From assembly GCA_020796225.1 (NCBI GenBank), contig CM036758.1, forward strand, positions 71,891,366 to 71,955,365: a stretch of 64,000 nt of DNA, given 5' to 3'. Source of the stretch: Arion vulgaris. Lineage: Eukaryota > Mollusca > Gastropoda > Stylommatophora > Arionidae. The notes under the pieces were generated by a model. That model saw only the letters and a program-made list of their open reading frames with translations. It was not told the DNA's origin and did not search any database. Positions 51,720 through 61,138 of the stretch are shown here, piece after piece. A program made the translations under genes and the position numbers. The first letter of the stretch is position 1. Every line of letters starts with the position of its first letter.

Positions 51720-51955
51720 ACAATCGTATGTATATCTTGTCCTGTTCTCCTGCTATCTACTTTCCCTTTCAAGTTAGTTTTCAATATATGGTCGTGTCTC
51801 TTGTTGGGAAAAAAATATTTCAATTGTCTAATTTATATCTGTATCTTATCCTGTTCTCCTGCCACCTATCTTTCCTTTCATAATGGTTTCCAACATTGTC
51901 ATGTTTTCTGTTGGGAAAAAAATATATAAATTGTCTAATTTCTTGCTCTGTCTTC
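51720..51955. repeat. ~115-bp tandem duplication
   Basis: Two diverged copies: 'tatcttgtcctgttctcctg'...'gttgggaaaaaaatatttca' and 'tatcttatcctgttctcctg'...'gttgggaaaaaaatatataa'. The context resembles minus-strand RT tail (FGHIKRH-like), possibly duplicated within the element. Confidence 0.75.
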
Positions 51956-51959
51956 CACT

Positions 51960-52325
51960 GTTTTTGTGCCATGCTGGAGTGCAGGGTAACGAGCGTGCTA
52001 ACTTTCTTGTAAACAATGCCCCGACTCAAGCGGGCAGAAGTATGGACAGAGCCGATATCATCAATGCGGTACGCTCTCAATTATGTGACATGGGCAAGTC
52101 TGAGACACTGGAATGCGTTCGAGAATTGGGCGTAAGTTTGGACATGCCAGACAGTGTCATCTTCGTGGTAGAGAAAGAAGATATAGTAATCAACTTCTCA
52201 TGGGTACGGTGAGCAATTGAACTTTATGATGGCTGCTGCAACGGAAGTCAGAGCACGAATGGGAATGACCAATGTGCCATGACGTCGATCGCATAACACA
52301 ACGTAACATAACTGTTCTTTTGATA
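51960..52325 (+). pseudogene. RNase H end and C-terminal segment (family H)
   Basis: CHAGVQGNERANFLVNNAPT, QAGRSMDRADIINAVRSQLC and ECVRELGVSLDMPDSVIFVV, then a stop. The downstream WTL..LL..R.E..CP.C region is present in broken frame, ending 'cgtcgatcgcataacacaac'. Its 3' part is nearly identical to 58600-58770. Confidence 0.78.
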
Positions 52326-52329
52326 TCTA

Positions 52330-52587
52330 CAGGGTGTTCAACTTAAAAGCAGCCTGTGAATGGAGCTAATCTGGCATATATGTATGGAAATGAGAAGGTT
52401 CAGTTATGACGTAGTATAGGTCAAGGTTGTGTGATGGTGTGTAATTATAGTGCGGGAAGGGGCGATGAACAAATGTGATGTAGGACAAGCTAGTCAGAAC
52501 CGGTTTAAATAGTAAATATATGAGATGCAATGCGTACCTGGCAAATTTCTATTTATCACTGGGGCTGCTTTTAAGTTGAACACCCTG
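52330..52587. mobile_element. Mariner-like MITE copy 2
   Basis: A 258-bp element between TA dinucleotides (52328-52329, 52588-52589), with perfect terminal inverted repeats of at least 25 bp beginning cagggtgttcaacttaaaag. Perfect ends imply a young insertion or recent selection for mobility. Confidence 0.93.
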
Positions 52588-52589
52588 TA

Positions 52590-52975
52590 CTTTCCTTACA
52601 ATATGGTTTTCAACACTGTCATGTCTCTTAATGTGACCACAATATCTCAGTTGTGTTATGCATATCCCAGTAAACAGTTCTTCTTTCATTCCTTGTTGTT
52701 GAAGAACTTGTTGTTTAGTTTTCTTTCCATGACATTAGCACTCAAGTATCACGTAGAAGCATGTCCATTGCAGAACGTTCCATTCTTTACAATCCATCTG
52801 AAAAACTCTATTGTCTCCCGCCTCTTCTAGCGTCATGTTCAAGGTTTCGTTGATGTCCTGCTGCCATCTTCATCTTGGTTGACCCCTGCATCGTACTACA
52901 GGAACCATGCCACCATTACCGTTCTCTCCAAACCACTGTGACGTTTAACGTGGCTAAAATATTTCAACTTTCAGG
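52590..52975 (-). pseudogene. Non-LTR RT C-terminal fragments (family D), left part
   Basis: Minus-strand pieces: YCGHIKRHDSVENHIV near 52600-52660, a GQPRxxxxxDINETLNMTLEE-like block near 52820-52890, and the VEIF motif adjoining the MITE at 52976. Confidence 0.65.
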
Positions 52976-53139
52976 CAGTGGCGGCTCGTGAATGTTTTTG
53001 TTTGTGGGGCCAGACACAAATTTTCGGGAAATTCATTGTTTTGGGTTAGGTTATATTTTAATTTATGTATAAAATACACGTTACACATTATTTTTGGTGG
53101 GGCCCGGCCCTACTGGCCCTTAATGACGAGCCGCAACTG
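52976..53139 (-). mobile_element. hAT-type MITE copy 6, inserted in RT
   Basis: Ends cagtggcggctcgt / (minus) cagttgcggctcgt. Flanks ctttcagg and ctttcgga, an imperfect 8-bp duplication. It sits within a family D RT fragment that continues on both sides. Confidence 0.85.
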
Positions 53140-53632
53140 CTTTCGGACATGATGTTATTTATGAGCCAATGCTCCTCGATATGTAGATCTTGTAAGAGAC
53201 CTTTGTTTTTTTCTCTCCTCTGTCCAGGATGTTCTAAGAACTCTCTGTAACACCTTGTTACAAAAGGTTCAATTGCGTTCTTTAATGTTTGTGTTATAAT
53301 CCACGATTCGCATCCATATGTTGTCACAGGGAATGTGCATGTTCTGAGACGTCTTGACACTCTCCCCATTCATCTGTATATCCATATTTCCACAAGTTTC
53401 AATTCTTCTCTCTATCTGCTTCTTCATTGTCCAAGTTTCTGCTTCATACAACAATGATAAATATATGAAGTTCTCAACAAGTCTTATTTGTTTGTGTATT
53501 TCTTATTTGTTTAGATGTTAAATACACTTCTCATGTTTCTGGCTATTCCAATTCCGTCCCCAAACTTACTTTTAACATCTGCCATCTTCCTTTAGGTTTT
53601 CTCTTGTTCAGTCGCTATGACTTCAGGAGTAT
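53140..53632 (-). pseudogene. Non-LTR RT C-terminal fragment (family D), right part
   Basis: Minus strand: MADVKSKFGDGIGIARN-like, LLYEAETWTMKKQIERRIET, CTFPVTTYGCESWIITQTLK, PFVTRCYREFLEHPGQRREK and HIEEHWLINNIM. Two SETW-type motifs (AETWTM and CESWII) appear in succession, indicating either an internal duplication or two joined copies. Confidence 0.78.
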
Positions 53633-53633
53633 C

Positions 53634-53890
53634 TCAGTGAGCGTCTTTAGCTCAAGCGGTAGTGAGCTCGATCACGAACCCAAGCCTCCCTGGTTCAAAC
53701 CCCACGGTGGGCAAGTTTAGAAGCAAATTCGTTTCCGTGGAATTTTTACTAAAGGTAAAAATAGACCTCACCGTTCAGAAAGCAGTGTCAAACTACTGAA
53801 CGTATAAGTGGTGACCAGAAAAATCAACGACTCGTTTACTGTGGTTGATGGCTACGTCCTTTAGGATATGCCACGATTTTCATTTCATGG
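53634..53890 (+). mobile_element. SINE T2
   Basis: Head gcgtctttagctcaagcggt (A box) and ctggttcaaaccccacg (B box), body 'accgttcagaaagcagtgtc', end 'atatgccacgattttcattt'. Confidence 0.8.
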
Positions 53891-54000
53891 CGACTATATG
53901 GCGCATCTGACTAATTATTTGCGTTAAGATTTGCTTCCTTTATCTCCAGTGTCCCTCGCCATTCAAGCTATAGGTAACTAAGATCCCCAAGTAAAGGATC

Positions 54001-54306
54001 ATGCTTCCTGCATGTAACTCAGCCATGCATCATATGCACACCGCTTATGTTTGGTCTAAACTGCCTCAAACCCAGGAATTCCGGAAGTTCTTCAGATTAA
54101 CAGATGATCGTACCAGTTATTTTATTATCAGAAAAAGAAAAATGATAAAATCAATCATAAAACAATCAAAACTAACACAGGACTATAAAAAACCGAAACT
54201 AGCTAATTCTTATTTTTATGTTTATTGGCCTACACGCTCTGATATAACCAAAGCAAGGTGCTTCCTTAGGTTGAAAGTGCCGTACGTCGGCTTAAAGAGA
54301 CTTTGA
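54001..54306 (+). CDS. Unrecognised 101-codon reading frame
   Basis: ATG to stop: MLPACNSAMHHMHTAYVWSK, LPQTQEFRKFFRLTDDRTSY, FIIRKRKMIKSIIKQSKLTQ, DYKKPKLANSYFYVYWPTRS, then DITKARCFLRLKVPYVGL. Basic, with no repeats, signal peptide or recognised domain. It may be a remnant of an unidentified element; host coding is not established. Confidence 0.3.
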   Translation: MLPACNSAMHHMHTAYVWSKLPQTQEFRKFFRLTDDRTSYFIIRKRKMIKSIIKQSKLTQDYKKPKLANSYFYVYWPTRSDITKARCFLRLKVPYVGLKRL

Positions 54307-54424
54307 CCCCCTACATAACAAACAAATAAACAAAGCTTTTCCAGATTTTAGGTTTATAAAATCACTTCATTTCACATTTATGGATGCTAGTGTCCAGGAG
54401 GTGGGAGGACCAATGTCTTTCCTG

Positions 54425-54515
54425 ACGTGTAGACCGTCGAGTGTGAGGTTCAAACCACAACCCTCTTATGTCGACAGGTGAACGTGTATGTATTACGCTA
54501 ATACATCACCCCCAA
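54425..54515 (-). mobile_element. tRNA-like SINE head T8
   Basis: Minus strand 'tgtattagcgtaatacatac' (A-box-like) and 'gtggtttgaacctcacact' (B box). Paired with 48195-48298. Confidence 0.45.
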
Positions 54516-54584
54516 CACAGGACTACTACTAAAATATGAGTATATTAGAACAAGTTGTCCTTCTTGGGGCAATAATTTGTAGAA

Positions 54585-55070
54585 TTTCACTTATCTTCAT
54601 TCCGGTGCGCATGGGTGTTGTTGGCAATGAGAGAGCAGACAGGCTGGCTCTGTCACCATATCAGGGGGCCAACCAATGGAAAGAGCTGACATTTTGAACT
54701 CCCTCATAGAGTGTGGCCGCAAAGAGAATTTTCATTTAAACCAATCCGCGTCAACTGCTAGATTGCAAGAGCTGGGATTGAAGATTGAAGTAGCAAGAAA
54801 AGAACAGCATAGCAGGTATATGAGTAGGCTCATCAATCAAAATCAAACTGGTACGGTCAGTCGCTGGATGCTGTTGGAGATATTGCGAAGGAGATCGGAG
54901 CCCCTTTGAACATGCCCCGAGTACAATGAAGATATTCCAAACAGAAACTGAAATTGAAGTTGTCATTCTGCGTCTCAGAACAGGACACAATCGTCTTCTT
55001 AGACATAAGTATACACAATTTAAGATTGCCAATTCATCCATGTGTATGAAAGATAGCTGAGATCCTACGT
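54585..55070 (+). pseudogene. Non-LTR element 3' region (family H joined to G)
   Basis: First frame: GVVGNERADRLA (RNase H end, 54615-54655), then MERADILNSLIECGRKENFH, STARLQELGLKIEVARKEQH and SRYMSRLINQNQTGTVSRWM + LLEILRRRSEPL, stop. From about 54930 a second frame gives IEVVILRLRTGHNRLLRHKY and TQFKIANSSMCM, which is family G. The two families are joined at a TCPEYN/RTCAE-like cysteine motif. Confidence 0.8.
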
Positions 55071-55159
55071 CAAGACTACCTTAAATCTCACAGACTCATG
55101 CAAAATCACTAGTCTAGTGAAATTATTAACCCTAGATTTACGTTTTAGTTTATTTAGTA

Positions 55160-55235
55160 TTTCATGTTCGTATATGTTTTCTTGATAAAGACCTACGGTC
55201 GAAACGTCGATTATTGTAATTTTTCATACTTAATC
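55160..55235 (+). mobile_element. Penelope-like fragment with hammerhead-like core
   Basis: Contains cttgataaagacctacggtc then gaaacgtcg. GACC-tac-GGTC forms a 4-bp stem in the place where 37860 has GGCC-ttgtt-GGTC, so the stem is preserved by a compatible change between copies. Confidence 0.4.
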
Positions 55236-55289
55236 ATTTGTTTTTCCTTGCTAATGTAACATTGCCATATACCTCGTCTAGTTCATACC

Positions 55290-55802
55290 TCGCGTTTGTC
55301 CAGTACTATCACAGTCCCCTCCCCAATATTAACGGTTTTCTCGCCAGGTCTACAGACCCTACTGTCTAAATTGTCCAAGCAGCGCAGGGTCGTCTTGCAG
55401 TGGATACCCTCTCACTGTGGAATACCAGGAAATGAAACAGCAGACCGATTGGCAAGGAAGGTGCTGCAGGAGAGCAGCCGGATGTGCCAGTTACCTACCA
55501 CCAAAAGAAAAGGATGATTAAATTAATGAGAAAGCCACAGATACCAACACAAGACGATTACTATAATATGAGCAGATTGGAACAAGTTGTCATTCTGCGC
55601 CTTAGAACAGGACACAATCGGCTCCGCAGCCACATGTATACAAAATTCAAGATTGGCAATTCAGCCATGTGTACATGTGGACAGGCAAACCAGACTGCAG
55701 AGCACATACTTCAAGACTGTCCCGAATATGATACACTGAGGCAAACTCACTGGCCTAACGAAACAACACTGGACAAAAAAACTACACGGACCTCTGTGTG
55801 AG
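55290..55802 (+). pseudogene. RNase H end plus C-terminal cysteine motif (family G)
   Basis: Frame one (55296-55517): LLSKLSKQRRVVLQWIPSHC, GIPGNETADRLARKVLQES, the end of a retroelement RNase H (SHCGIPGNE.AD.LA). Frame two (55484-55801): QDDYYNMSRLEQVVILRLRT, GHNRLRSHMYTKFKIGNSAM, CTCGQANQTAEHILQDCPEY, DTLRQTHWPNETTL, stop. A single frameshift near 55500 separates otherwise well-preserved halves. This is the best view of the RNase H-to-tail order in the window. Confidence 0.87.
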
Positions 55803-56090
55803 CTACAAAAGACAGTGAAGTTCATACAAGAGACAACATTGAATATATAGTCATATTTCAAGCGAACGAAAGGAAGGAAGGAAGGAACGGTTTTCTCCAG
55901 ATCTGAACAGATCCGGCCTGATCACCTCAGATCTGTACATAGGCCTAGTGAAGCAACAATGGAAAGTAATCTACGTTGTTCTCTTTGTGAGCTACAAAAT
56001 ACAGAGACGTTTATACAAAAGACAACATTGAATATACAGACAATATATCAAGCGAACGATAAGGAAAAAAAGGAAGGAAAGAGAGAACAA
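55800..56090 (+). repeat. Two tandem 3' UTR copies of family G with GGAA tails
   Basis: 'gagctacaaaagacagtgaa'...'tcaagcgaacgaaaggaagg' at 55800-55887 recurs as 'gagctacaaaatacagagac'...'tcaagcgaacgataaggaaa' at 55987-56085, each ending in a GGAA-type tail. The second copy has lost its coding part (5' truncation to about 100 bp). Confidence 0.8.
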
Positions 56091-56560
56091 TATTAGCATA
56101 CCACTATATACCCAATAAACCTCACGGCATGAAAACGAATTCTTTACTACTTTTTAACTATAGTTATAAAACACACATTTGCGCGAACAGATGACGGTGT
56201 CTGATGTTGAGTAACAGAAGTTTATTTACATCGATAATATTAAACTAACGCATATAAATAATGGTGGCTATAAAATAGATCGCTTTCATAGATTGATCGT
56301 AAATTACCATATGTGTTGGTTACACATGTTACACATTGCTGGCTTACATTCTATATGGTAATTAAATACTGTATTACATCTAACATGTGATTATCTCCCC
56401 TGAGAGTACTTCTAACTTTATTATCTCCCATGTAGTTGTAACAATTCGAAGGTAATGTACTTTTAAAGACATGCAAATAATAATGTTTACATTGCTTGTA
56501 TTCTGTGATGTTGTAGGTGTTTGTTGTTCTTCGTTTAGTTCTGTGATTATGATAGAAATA
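56091..56560. other. Unassigned AT-rich sequence
   Basis: No frame, repeat or terminal structure recognised; a candidate single-copy interval. Confidence 0.4.
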
Positions 56561-56561
56561 T

Positions 56562-56625
56562 GGGCTGTTCTTCTGTTCTTTGATCCAGTTTTTGTTTCAC
56601 AGTGTCAAGATAAAACAGTTTAGTT
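56562..56625 (-). pseudogene. Family A RT 3' scrap
   Basis: Resembles the 3' untranslated end of family A ('ttttgtttcacagtgtcaag'). Confidence 0.35.
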
Positions 56626-56805
56626 CAGTTTTAGTATAGTCGTCGGATCATCATAACTGAACATCGAATCAATTAGTCCATAAGTACTCTGAACTACTCT
56701 CAGTATGTCTCTCAAGGTGTGGAGACTAACGACACCGGTTCTTTGTTGGTTTACTATTTTCCGTTGGATACCAGTAAAGTGCTTTCATATAGGCTATTGC
56801 CTAGT
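56622..56805 (-). mobile_element. Dispersed repeat T7
   Basis: Shares long blocks with 41240-41430, including 'accggttctttgttggttta' and the tagt/tttag tail side. Confidence 0.55.
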
Positions 56806-56849
56806 CAATGTCAATCTTGTTTTTCAGGTCCAGGTGGCGGTTTCATCAA

Positions 56850-57125
56850 TTCTTCCTTCTTCTTCTTCTTCCAACGCTCCATTTCGACCACTTTTTAAAA
56901 CCACTCTTTGTGATTTGTATATGATCTCAGCCCAAGCGCAATTGTACGTTGTGCCAGTTATACGCCTACAAGTATGTCAGCACATTCGATTTCTGCGACG
57001 TTTTTTATTTAGTAGGGTAGCTTCCATAGACCACTACCTCAGTCGCCTCTTACGACATGCCTTGTAGGTCGTAGTGTTAGTTTTCTTTGCTTCCCTTGCG
57101 GGCACCGGTAACACACTGGCAGAAT
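56850..57125 (-). mobile_element. SINE S1, full length
   Basis: Tail cttcttcttcttcttcc, body, core agtcgcctcttacgacatgc, head 'ttgcgggcaccggtaacaca'. Confidence 0.85.
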
Positions 57126-57359
57126 GAAGTTCAAGTAAAATGGTAACTACATATTAATAAACACATCTTGGTCGTTTGATTGCAGTGGTTTATTTCGGAA
57201 TTTCTCCTCGGAAATATTGGTTATAATTTTTAATTGACCCGAATTCGCGCAAAATCATGCTTAGTAATTTTATAACACCGTTCGGATACAACAAACTGCA
57301 TCGTCACAAGGAGATAATTACATAACTGTTTCAATTTAACTAAACTATATGCATTTATA

Positions 57360-57581
57360 GGTGGCGTTGCCTGGGTTATGACTGGTCTATTAACCCGACG
57401 TTTGAGTTCGAATCACGCTGCGGACAGTTTGCTTGCAAATTATTTTCCGTTGATTTTAACAAAAGGACGATGGCGCCACCCGTTCAAAAGCATGGCAAAC
57501 TACTGAACGTATAAGTGGGCTGAAAATCAACGACTTGTTTACTGTGGTTGATGGCTTCCTGATATGCACGATTTTCATTTC
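57360..57581 (+). mobile_element. SINE T2 with 13-bp TSD, internally deleted
   Basis: Perfect duplication atatgcatttata at 57347-57359 and 57582-57594. Compared with 17200-17440 it carries many scattered one- or few-base deletions (for example in the A-box region) while the TSD is perfect, a pattern that fits consensus sequencing errors better than long decay. Confidence 0.9.
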
Positions 57582-57609
57582 ATATGCATTTATATTATAT
57601 TTTAATACC

Positions 57610-57800
57610 TTAGAGCAGGACCGCGCCGTGGTATGATACAGAGAGACGGCCGAATCAGGCGGGACCGTAAGGGGGGCAGCATAAGCATCGAAATCAAAAT
57701 TACAATTGCAGGTTATTTTAGGGAAAAAAACATTTAAGTGGTGGCATTTCGAAGACTTGCATCATACTGAGAAAATATACCGCTCGGTCCTGCCTCAGAG
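57610..57800. mobile_element. Possible fold-back element
   Basis: Ends agagcaggaccgcgccg and, inverted at the right, ctctgaggcaggaccgagcg are similar inverted termini about 185 bp apart. The superfamily is not assigned and no duplication was confirmed. Confidence 0.3.
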
Positions 57801-57801
57801 A

Positions 57802-58400
57802 AGAATGAATTAAACAAGTTCATCGATTGAAATACCTGGGTGTCATTATCACATCATATGGAAGATGCACTTCAGAAATAAAAGGTTGAACAGCTCAGGC
57901 GAAATCAGCCTTTCAGAAGATGAGAAACATATTATGCAATAAATCCTTGTCAGTGGCGTTGAGGAAACGAGAAATCCAATAATATATAGAGCCAATACTT
58001 TTATATGGCAGTGAATCGTGGATAATGAACAGACAAATGGTAAGAACATTAGAAGTCACAGAAATGTGGTTTCTCAGAAGAATGTTGAAAGTTCCATGTA
58101 CAACTAGAAAGATCAATGAAGAGATCTTGTTGGAGACAGATTCATATTGAAATCTAATCAATCAATTTAAAAAGCAGCCACACAAGTTTTTCGGGCATAT
58201 AATTAGAAGGGCAGTTTAGAACATTTGGTTACAACAGGCAAATTATAGTGGAAGAGAGACAGAGGGAGACAAAATTCCGGACGTCTTGAAATCGTGGTTC
58301 GACGACGGAGTTGATGGATTGTACCAGATACGTCTAGAGACATACTGATGTGGAGAGACATGATCGTCTACGCCGACCGGCGCGGCACTTGATTGATTGA
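57802..58400 (+). pseudogene. Non-LTR RT fragment (family E)
   Basis: LKYLGVIITSYGRCTSEIKG, KMRNILCNKSLSVALRKREI, EPILLYGSESWIMNRQMVRT, EMWFLRRMLKVPCTTRKINE and KFFGHIIRR, then a degraded GRP region and MWRDMIVYADRRGT, with a gattgatt tail. It runs from just after the catalytic domain to the end. Frame changes near 57890, 57985, 58150 and 58230. Confidence 0.83.
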
Positions 58401-58569
58401 TATGCATGCAATATGACTTACCATGGCCTGGTTATATATGTGAACTTGAAAATATTAGTTTAGTAACAGTAAACAATTATTCGTTTTGAGAACAAAGCCA
58501 TTTATCTCCATCAATGTTTTGTTTCTTATGTGTGATAGTTTACATTTTTAAGTAAGTTACATCATGACT

Positions 58570-58790
58570 ATGGAACGATTTCGAAAATTAGGCGTTAAGT
58601 TTGGACATCTCAGACAGTGTCGTCTTCGTGGTAAAGAGAGAAGATATAGTAATCAACTTCTCATGGGTACGGTGAGCAAATGGACTTTGGAATGGCTGCT
58701 GTAGCGGAGGACAGAGCATGAATGGGAATGCCCAATGTGCCATGACGTCGATCGCATAACATAACATTCATGACTATGAACAAACGATTG
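58570..58790 (+). pseudogene. Family H 3' fragment
   Basis: RKLGVKFGHLRQCRLRGKER, RYSNQLLMGTVSKWTLEWLL, then ECPMCHDVDRIT. Nearly identical to 52130-52310 at the nucleotide level. Confidence 0.72.
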
Positions 58791-58799
58791 TTTGTTATT

Positions 58800-58965
58800 G
58801 GTTATTGGTTACTAAACTGACGTCATTGCACTCCGGGCAGACCCATAGGTGCTCAGTCTCCCCAACAGATATCGAAGAGTATGCATACTGATGGTTCCTG
58901 TGGCTCGCTGATTAAACACACCTCTCACTCTGCCTCTCAGGCATCCAGTTCGACTTGAACAACGG
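58800..58965 (-). pseudogene. Family H 3' fragment, opposite orientation
   Basis: Minus strand: RGVFNQRATGTISMHTLRYL, LGRLSTYGSARSAMTSV, equivalent to LINQ..TG...R.TL..LL in the other copies. Together with 58570-58790 it makes a tail-to-tail pair. Confidence 0.6.
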
Positions 58966-58984
58966 GTTAATAATAATGTTTGAA

Positions 58985-59095
58985 ATAGAAGTGACGAAAA
59001 GCACTGTTTATGAAGCGCACACAAAAATCCGTGTTAGAAATATCTTCTTATCCTGACGATGCAAAACAGGAATGGAAGAAAGAAAGATTGTTTGT
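58985..59095 (+). pseudogene. Family A RT 3' scrap
   Basis: VTKSTVYEAHTKIRVRNIFLS then a stop; the EAHT.AR.RNLFLS terminus. Confidence 0.68.
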
Positions 59096-59259
59096 AGACA
59101 ATGAAAAAACGAATGCGAAACTAAGGGACATAACAAATGTTGGTTTTAAACAATTCGTGATTATTAAAACAGTTATACCCCTTGAAAATGTAGTCTTGTT
59201 GATTTTACAATCTTTTGATCGTTAGTTTTTTTTCTTAATATTTCTTTAAATTGTAACCA

Positions 59260-59645
59260 TCTCTCTCTCTCTCTCTCTCTCTCTTCTCCTCTCCCTCTTT
59301 TAACCTGTTACTCCCTTGACGTTTAGGGCAGCAACAAACGCACACCATTCTTTTCTATTCATGGCCTTCCCCTGTATTGGGTTCCAGCTATGATTCATTT
59401 CTTTCAGTTTTTGCTCTATCGTTCTCCTTCATGTTGTCTTGGGTCTTCCACGTTTTAGTTTGCCCTCTGGAGTCCATCTCAGTGCAGTTTTCGTGTCAGA
59501 GCCAGTTTCCATGAGCATTACATGCCCGATCCATCTCCAGCGTCGTTTTCGGATGATAGTGCTCATATTCTCTTGTTGACATCGTGCGAGCAGTTCTTGA
59601 CCAGTTAAAACATTCTGCTATTTTGGGTTCATAGTCACTGCCAGA
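59260..59645 (-). pseudogene. Non-LTR RT C-terminal fragment with (GA)n tail
   Basis: Minus strand, broken frames: [24 protein letters not shown], [52 protein letters not shown]. Ends in a CT run on the plus strand (59259-59283). Confidence 0.78.
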
Positions 59646-59689
59646 TTTTCTCTTGATGAAGAAATCAACGCTCGAATAGGTGGTGAAGC

Positions 59690-60195
59690 TACTACATTCG
59701 GCAAACTATCAAAGAAAGAATGAGATAAAAATAATTAACATTGCAGACGAAGATTCAAATATATCGAGCCTATGTAATTAGCTCTTTACTACACGGCTCA
59801 GAAGCATGGACAGCCTAGGGATGAAAGGCATCTTTCACCTTCGATGTTTCCGCAAGATTATGATCATCAGGTGGTACGACAAGATAACCAACTCTGAAAT
59901 ACATGCAACGTGCAAACTTGCCTTCCATCATTGGCTTGCTCAGCAGTAGAAGACTTAGATGGTTAGGGTATCTGCGAATAATGGACAACTGCCGCATACC
60001 AAAACAAATGTTATTTTGTGAACTTTCAGAAAGGAAGAGGCACCAGGGCAGACCACTGTTCAGATATAAAGATGTCTGCAAGGCCTCAATGAAGAACTTT
60101 TCTATCGGTCCCAGCAAGTGGGAAAAACTGGCTGATGATCGAGATATATGGAAAAAAGCTGCTGTACGCAAGCGAGACATGGACAGTGTATAGCA
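59690..60195 (+). pseudogene. Non-LTR RT C-terminal fragment (family F), first tandem copy
   Basis: LHGSEAWTA-like, CFRKIMIIRWYDKITNSEI-like, then a clean frame LLSSRRLRWLGYLRIMDNCR, IPKQMLFCELSERKRHQGRP, LFRYKDVCKASMKNFSIGPS, KWEKLADDRDIWKKAA. Before reaching its zinc finger it runs into a second copy at about 60150. Confidence 0.82.
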
Positions 60196-60835
60196 GACAC
60201 GCAAGAAAATTAAACCATTTCCACACAAGCTGTCTACGCAGAATACTAAAAATAAACTGGCAGGACAAAATTCCAGACAGCGAAGTCCTCACAAGAGCAA
60301 AGATCCCAAGCGTCAACACCCTGTTGCAGAAGGCCCAACTGAGATGGGTCGGTCACGTTGCTCGAATGCCTGATAAACGCATCCCAAAACAGTTGATGTA
60401 TGGCGAGCTTGAAGGGGGCAGACGTTTAGCAGGTGGACAGAAAAACGCTTTAAAGACACTCTTAAAGTGTCTCTGAAATGCTTCGATATAGACAGTACGT
60501 GCTGGGAATCCCTTGCGCAAGATCGCCAAATGTGGCGCTGTAACAACAAAGAGGAACCCGAATAGCTGAGAATCATCGTATTGTTGAGTCACAGAGAAAA
60601 CGAGCAGCGCGAAAAGACAGAGCACACAACACGCACATGTCTAACCTTGATCATGTATGCCCCACCTGTGGTCGGGGATTCTGTTCTAGGATTGGACTCT
60701 ACAGTCACCTCCGCACACACCAGAGAGGTGCAACAGTACACGTCTGAGATTGTTGTCATCATCGCTTGCGATGGACGGCTATTAAATATGGAAAACAACG
60801 TTACGCAAAGGTGCAGAATCTTTTGAATAAAGAAT
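60150..60835 (+). pseudogene. Non-LTR RT C-terminal fragment (family F), second tandem copy
   Basis: KLLYASETWTVYSRHARKLN, HFHTSCLRRILKINWQDKIP, DSEVLTRAKIPSVNTLLQKA, QLRWVGHVARMPDKRIPKQL, MYGELEGGRRLAGGQK, then frameshifted WESLAQDRQMWR-like and, near 60645-60730, DHVCPTCGRGFCSRIGLYS-HLRTHQRG, an intact CCHH-type finger. An almost complete C-terminal domain with one or two frameshifts. Confidence 0.85.
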
Positions 60836-61014
60836 TAGGAATGAGCTGATAGACAAGAGAGAGACAAGGGAACACTCAGAAGTTGTCACAGTAAAACACT
60901 TGTTAATTGACCGTCTGTAAAGACGATAAAGGCCATATAGAGAGTTTTGTGTTACATAATGGGAGCTGTAAAGAAATGAGCAGTTTTGTGATTGAAATTC
61001 TGTGTTTGAGAAAT

Positions 61015-61125
61015 TACTTTTTCCGAGACCCTTAACACTTGTTTACTGTCAATTTATTTAATATATTCATTAGCTTCGGTGCTTCCCCTGAGGTTCTGTT
61101 CAAATTCCTTATTCAAATGTTACAA
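61015..61125 (+). mobile_element. SINE T6 body fragment
   Basis: 'tactttttccgagaccctta', 'cacttgtttactgtcaattt', 'gcttcccctgaggttctgtt', colinear with 62000-62110. Confidence 0.6.
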
Positions 61126-61138
61126 ATATACTTGAATC

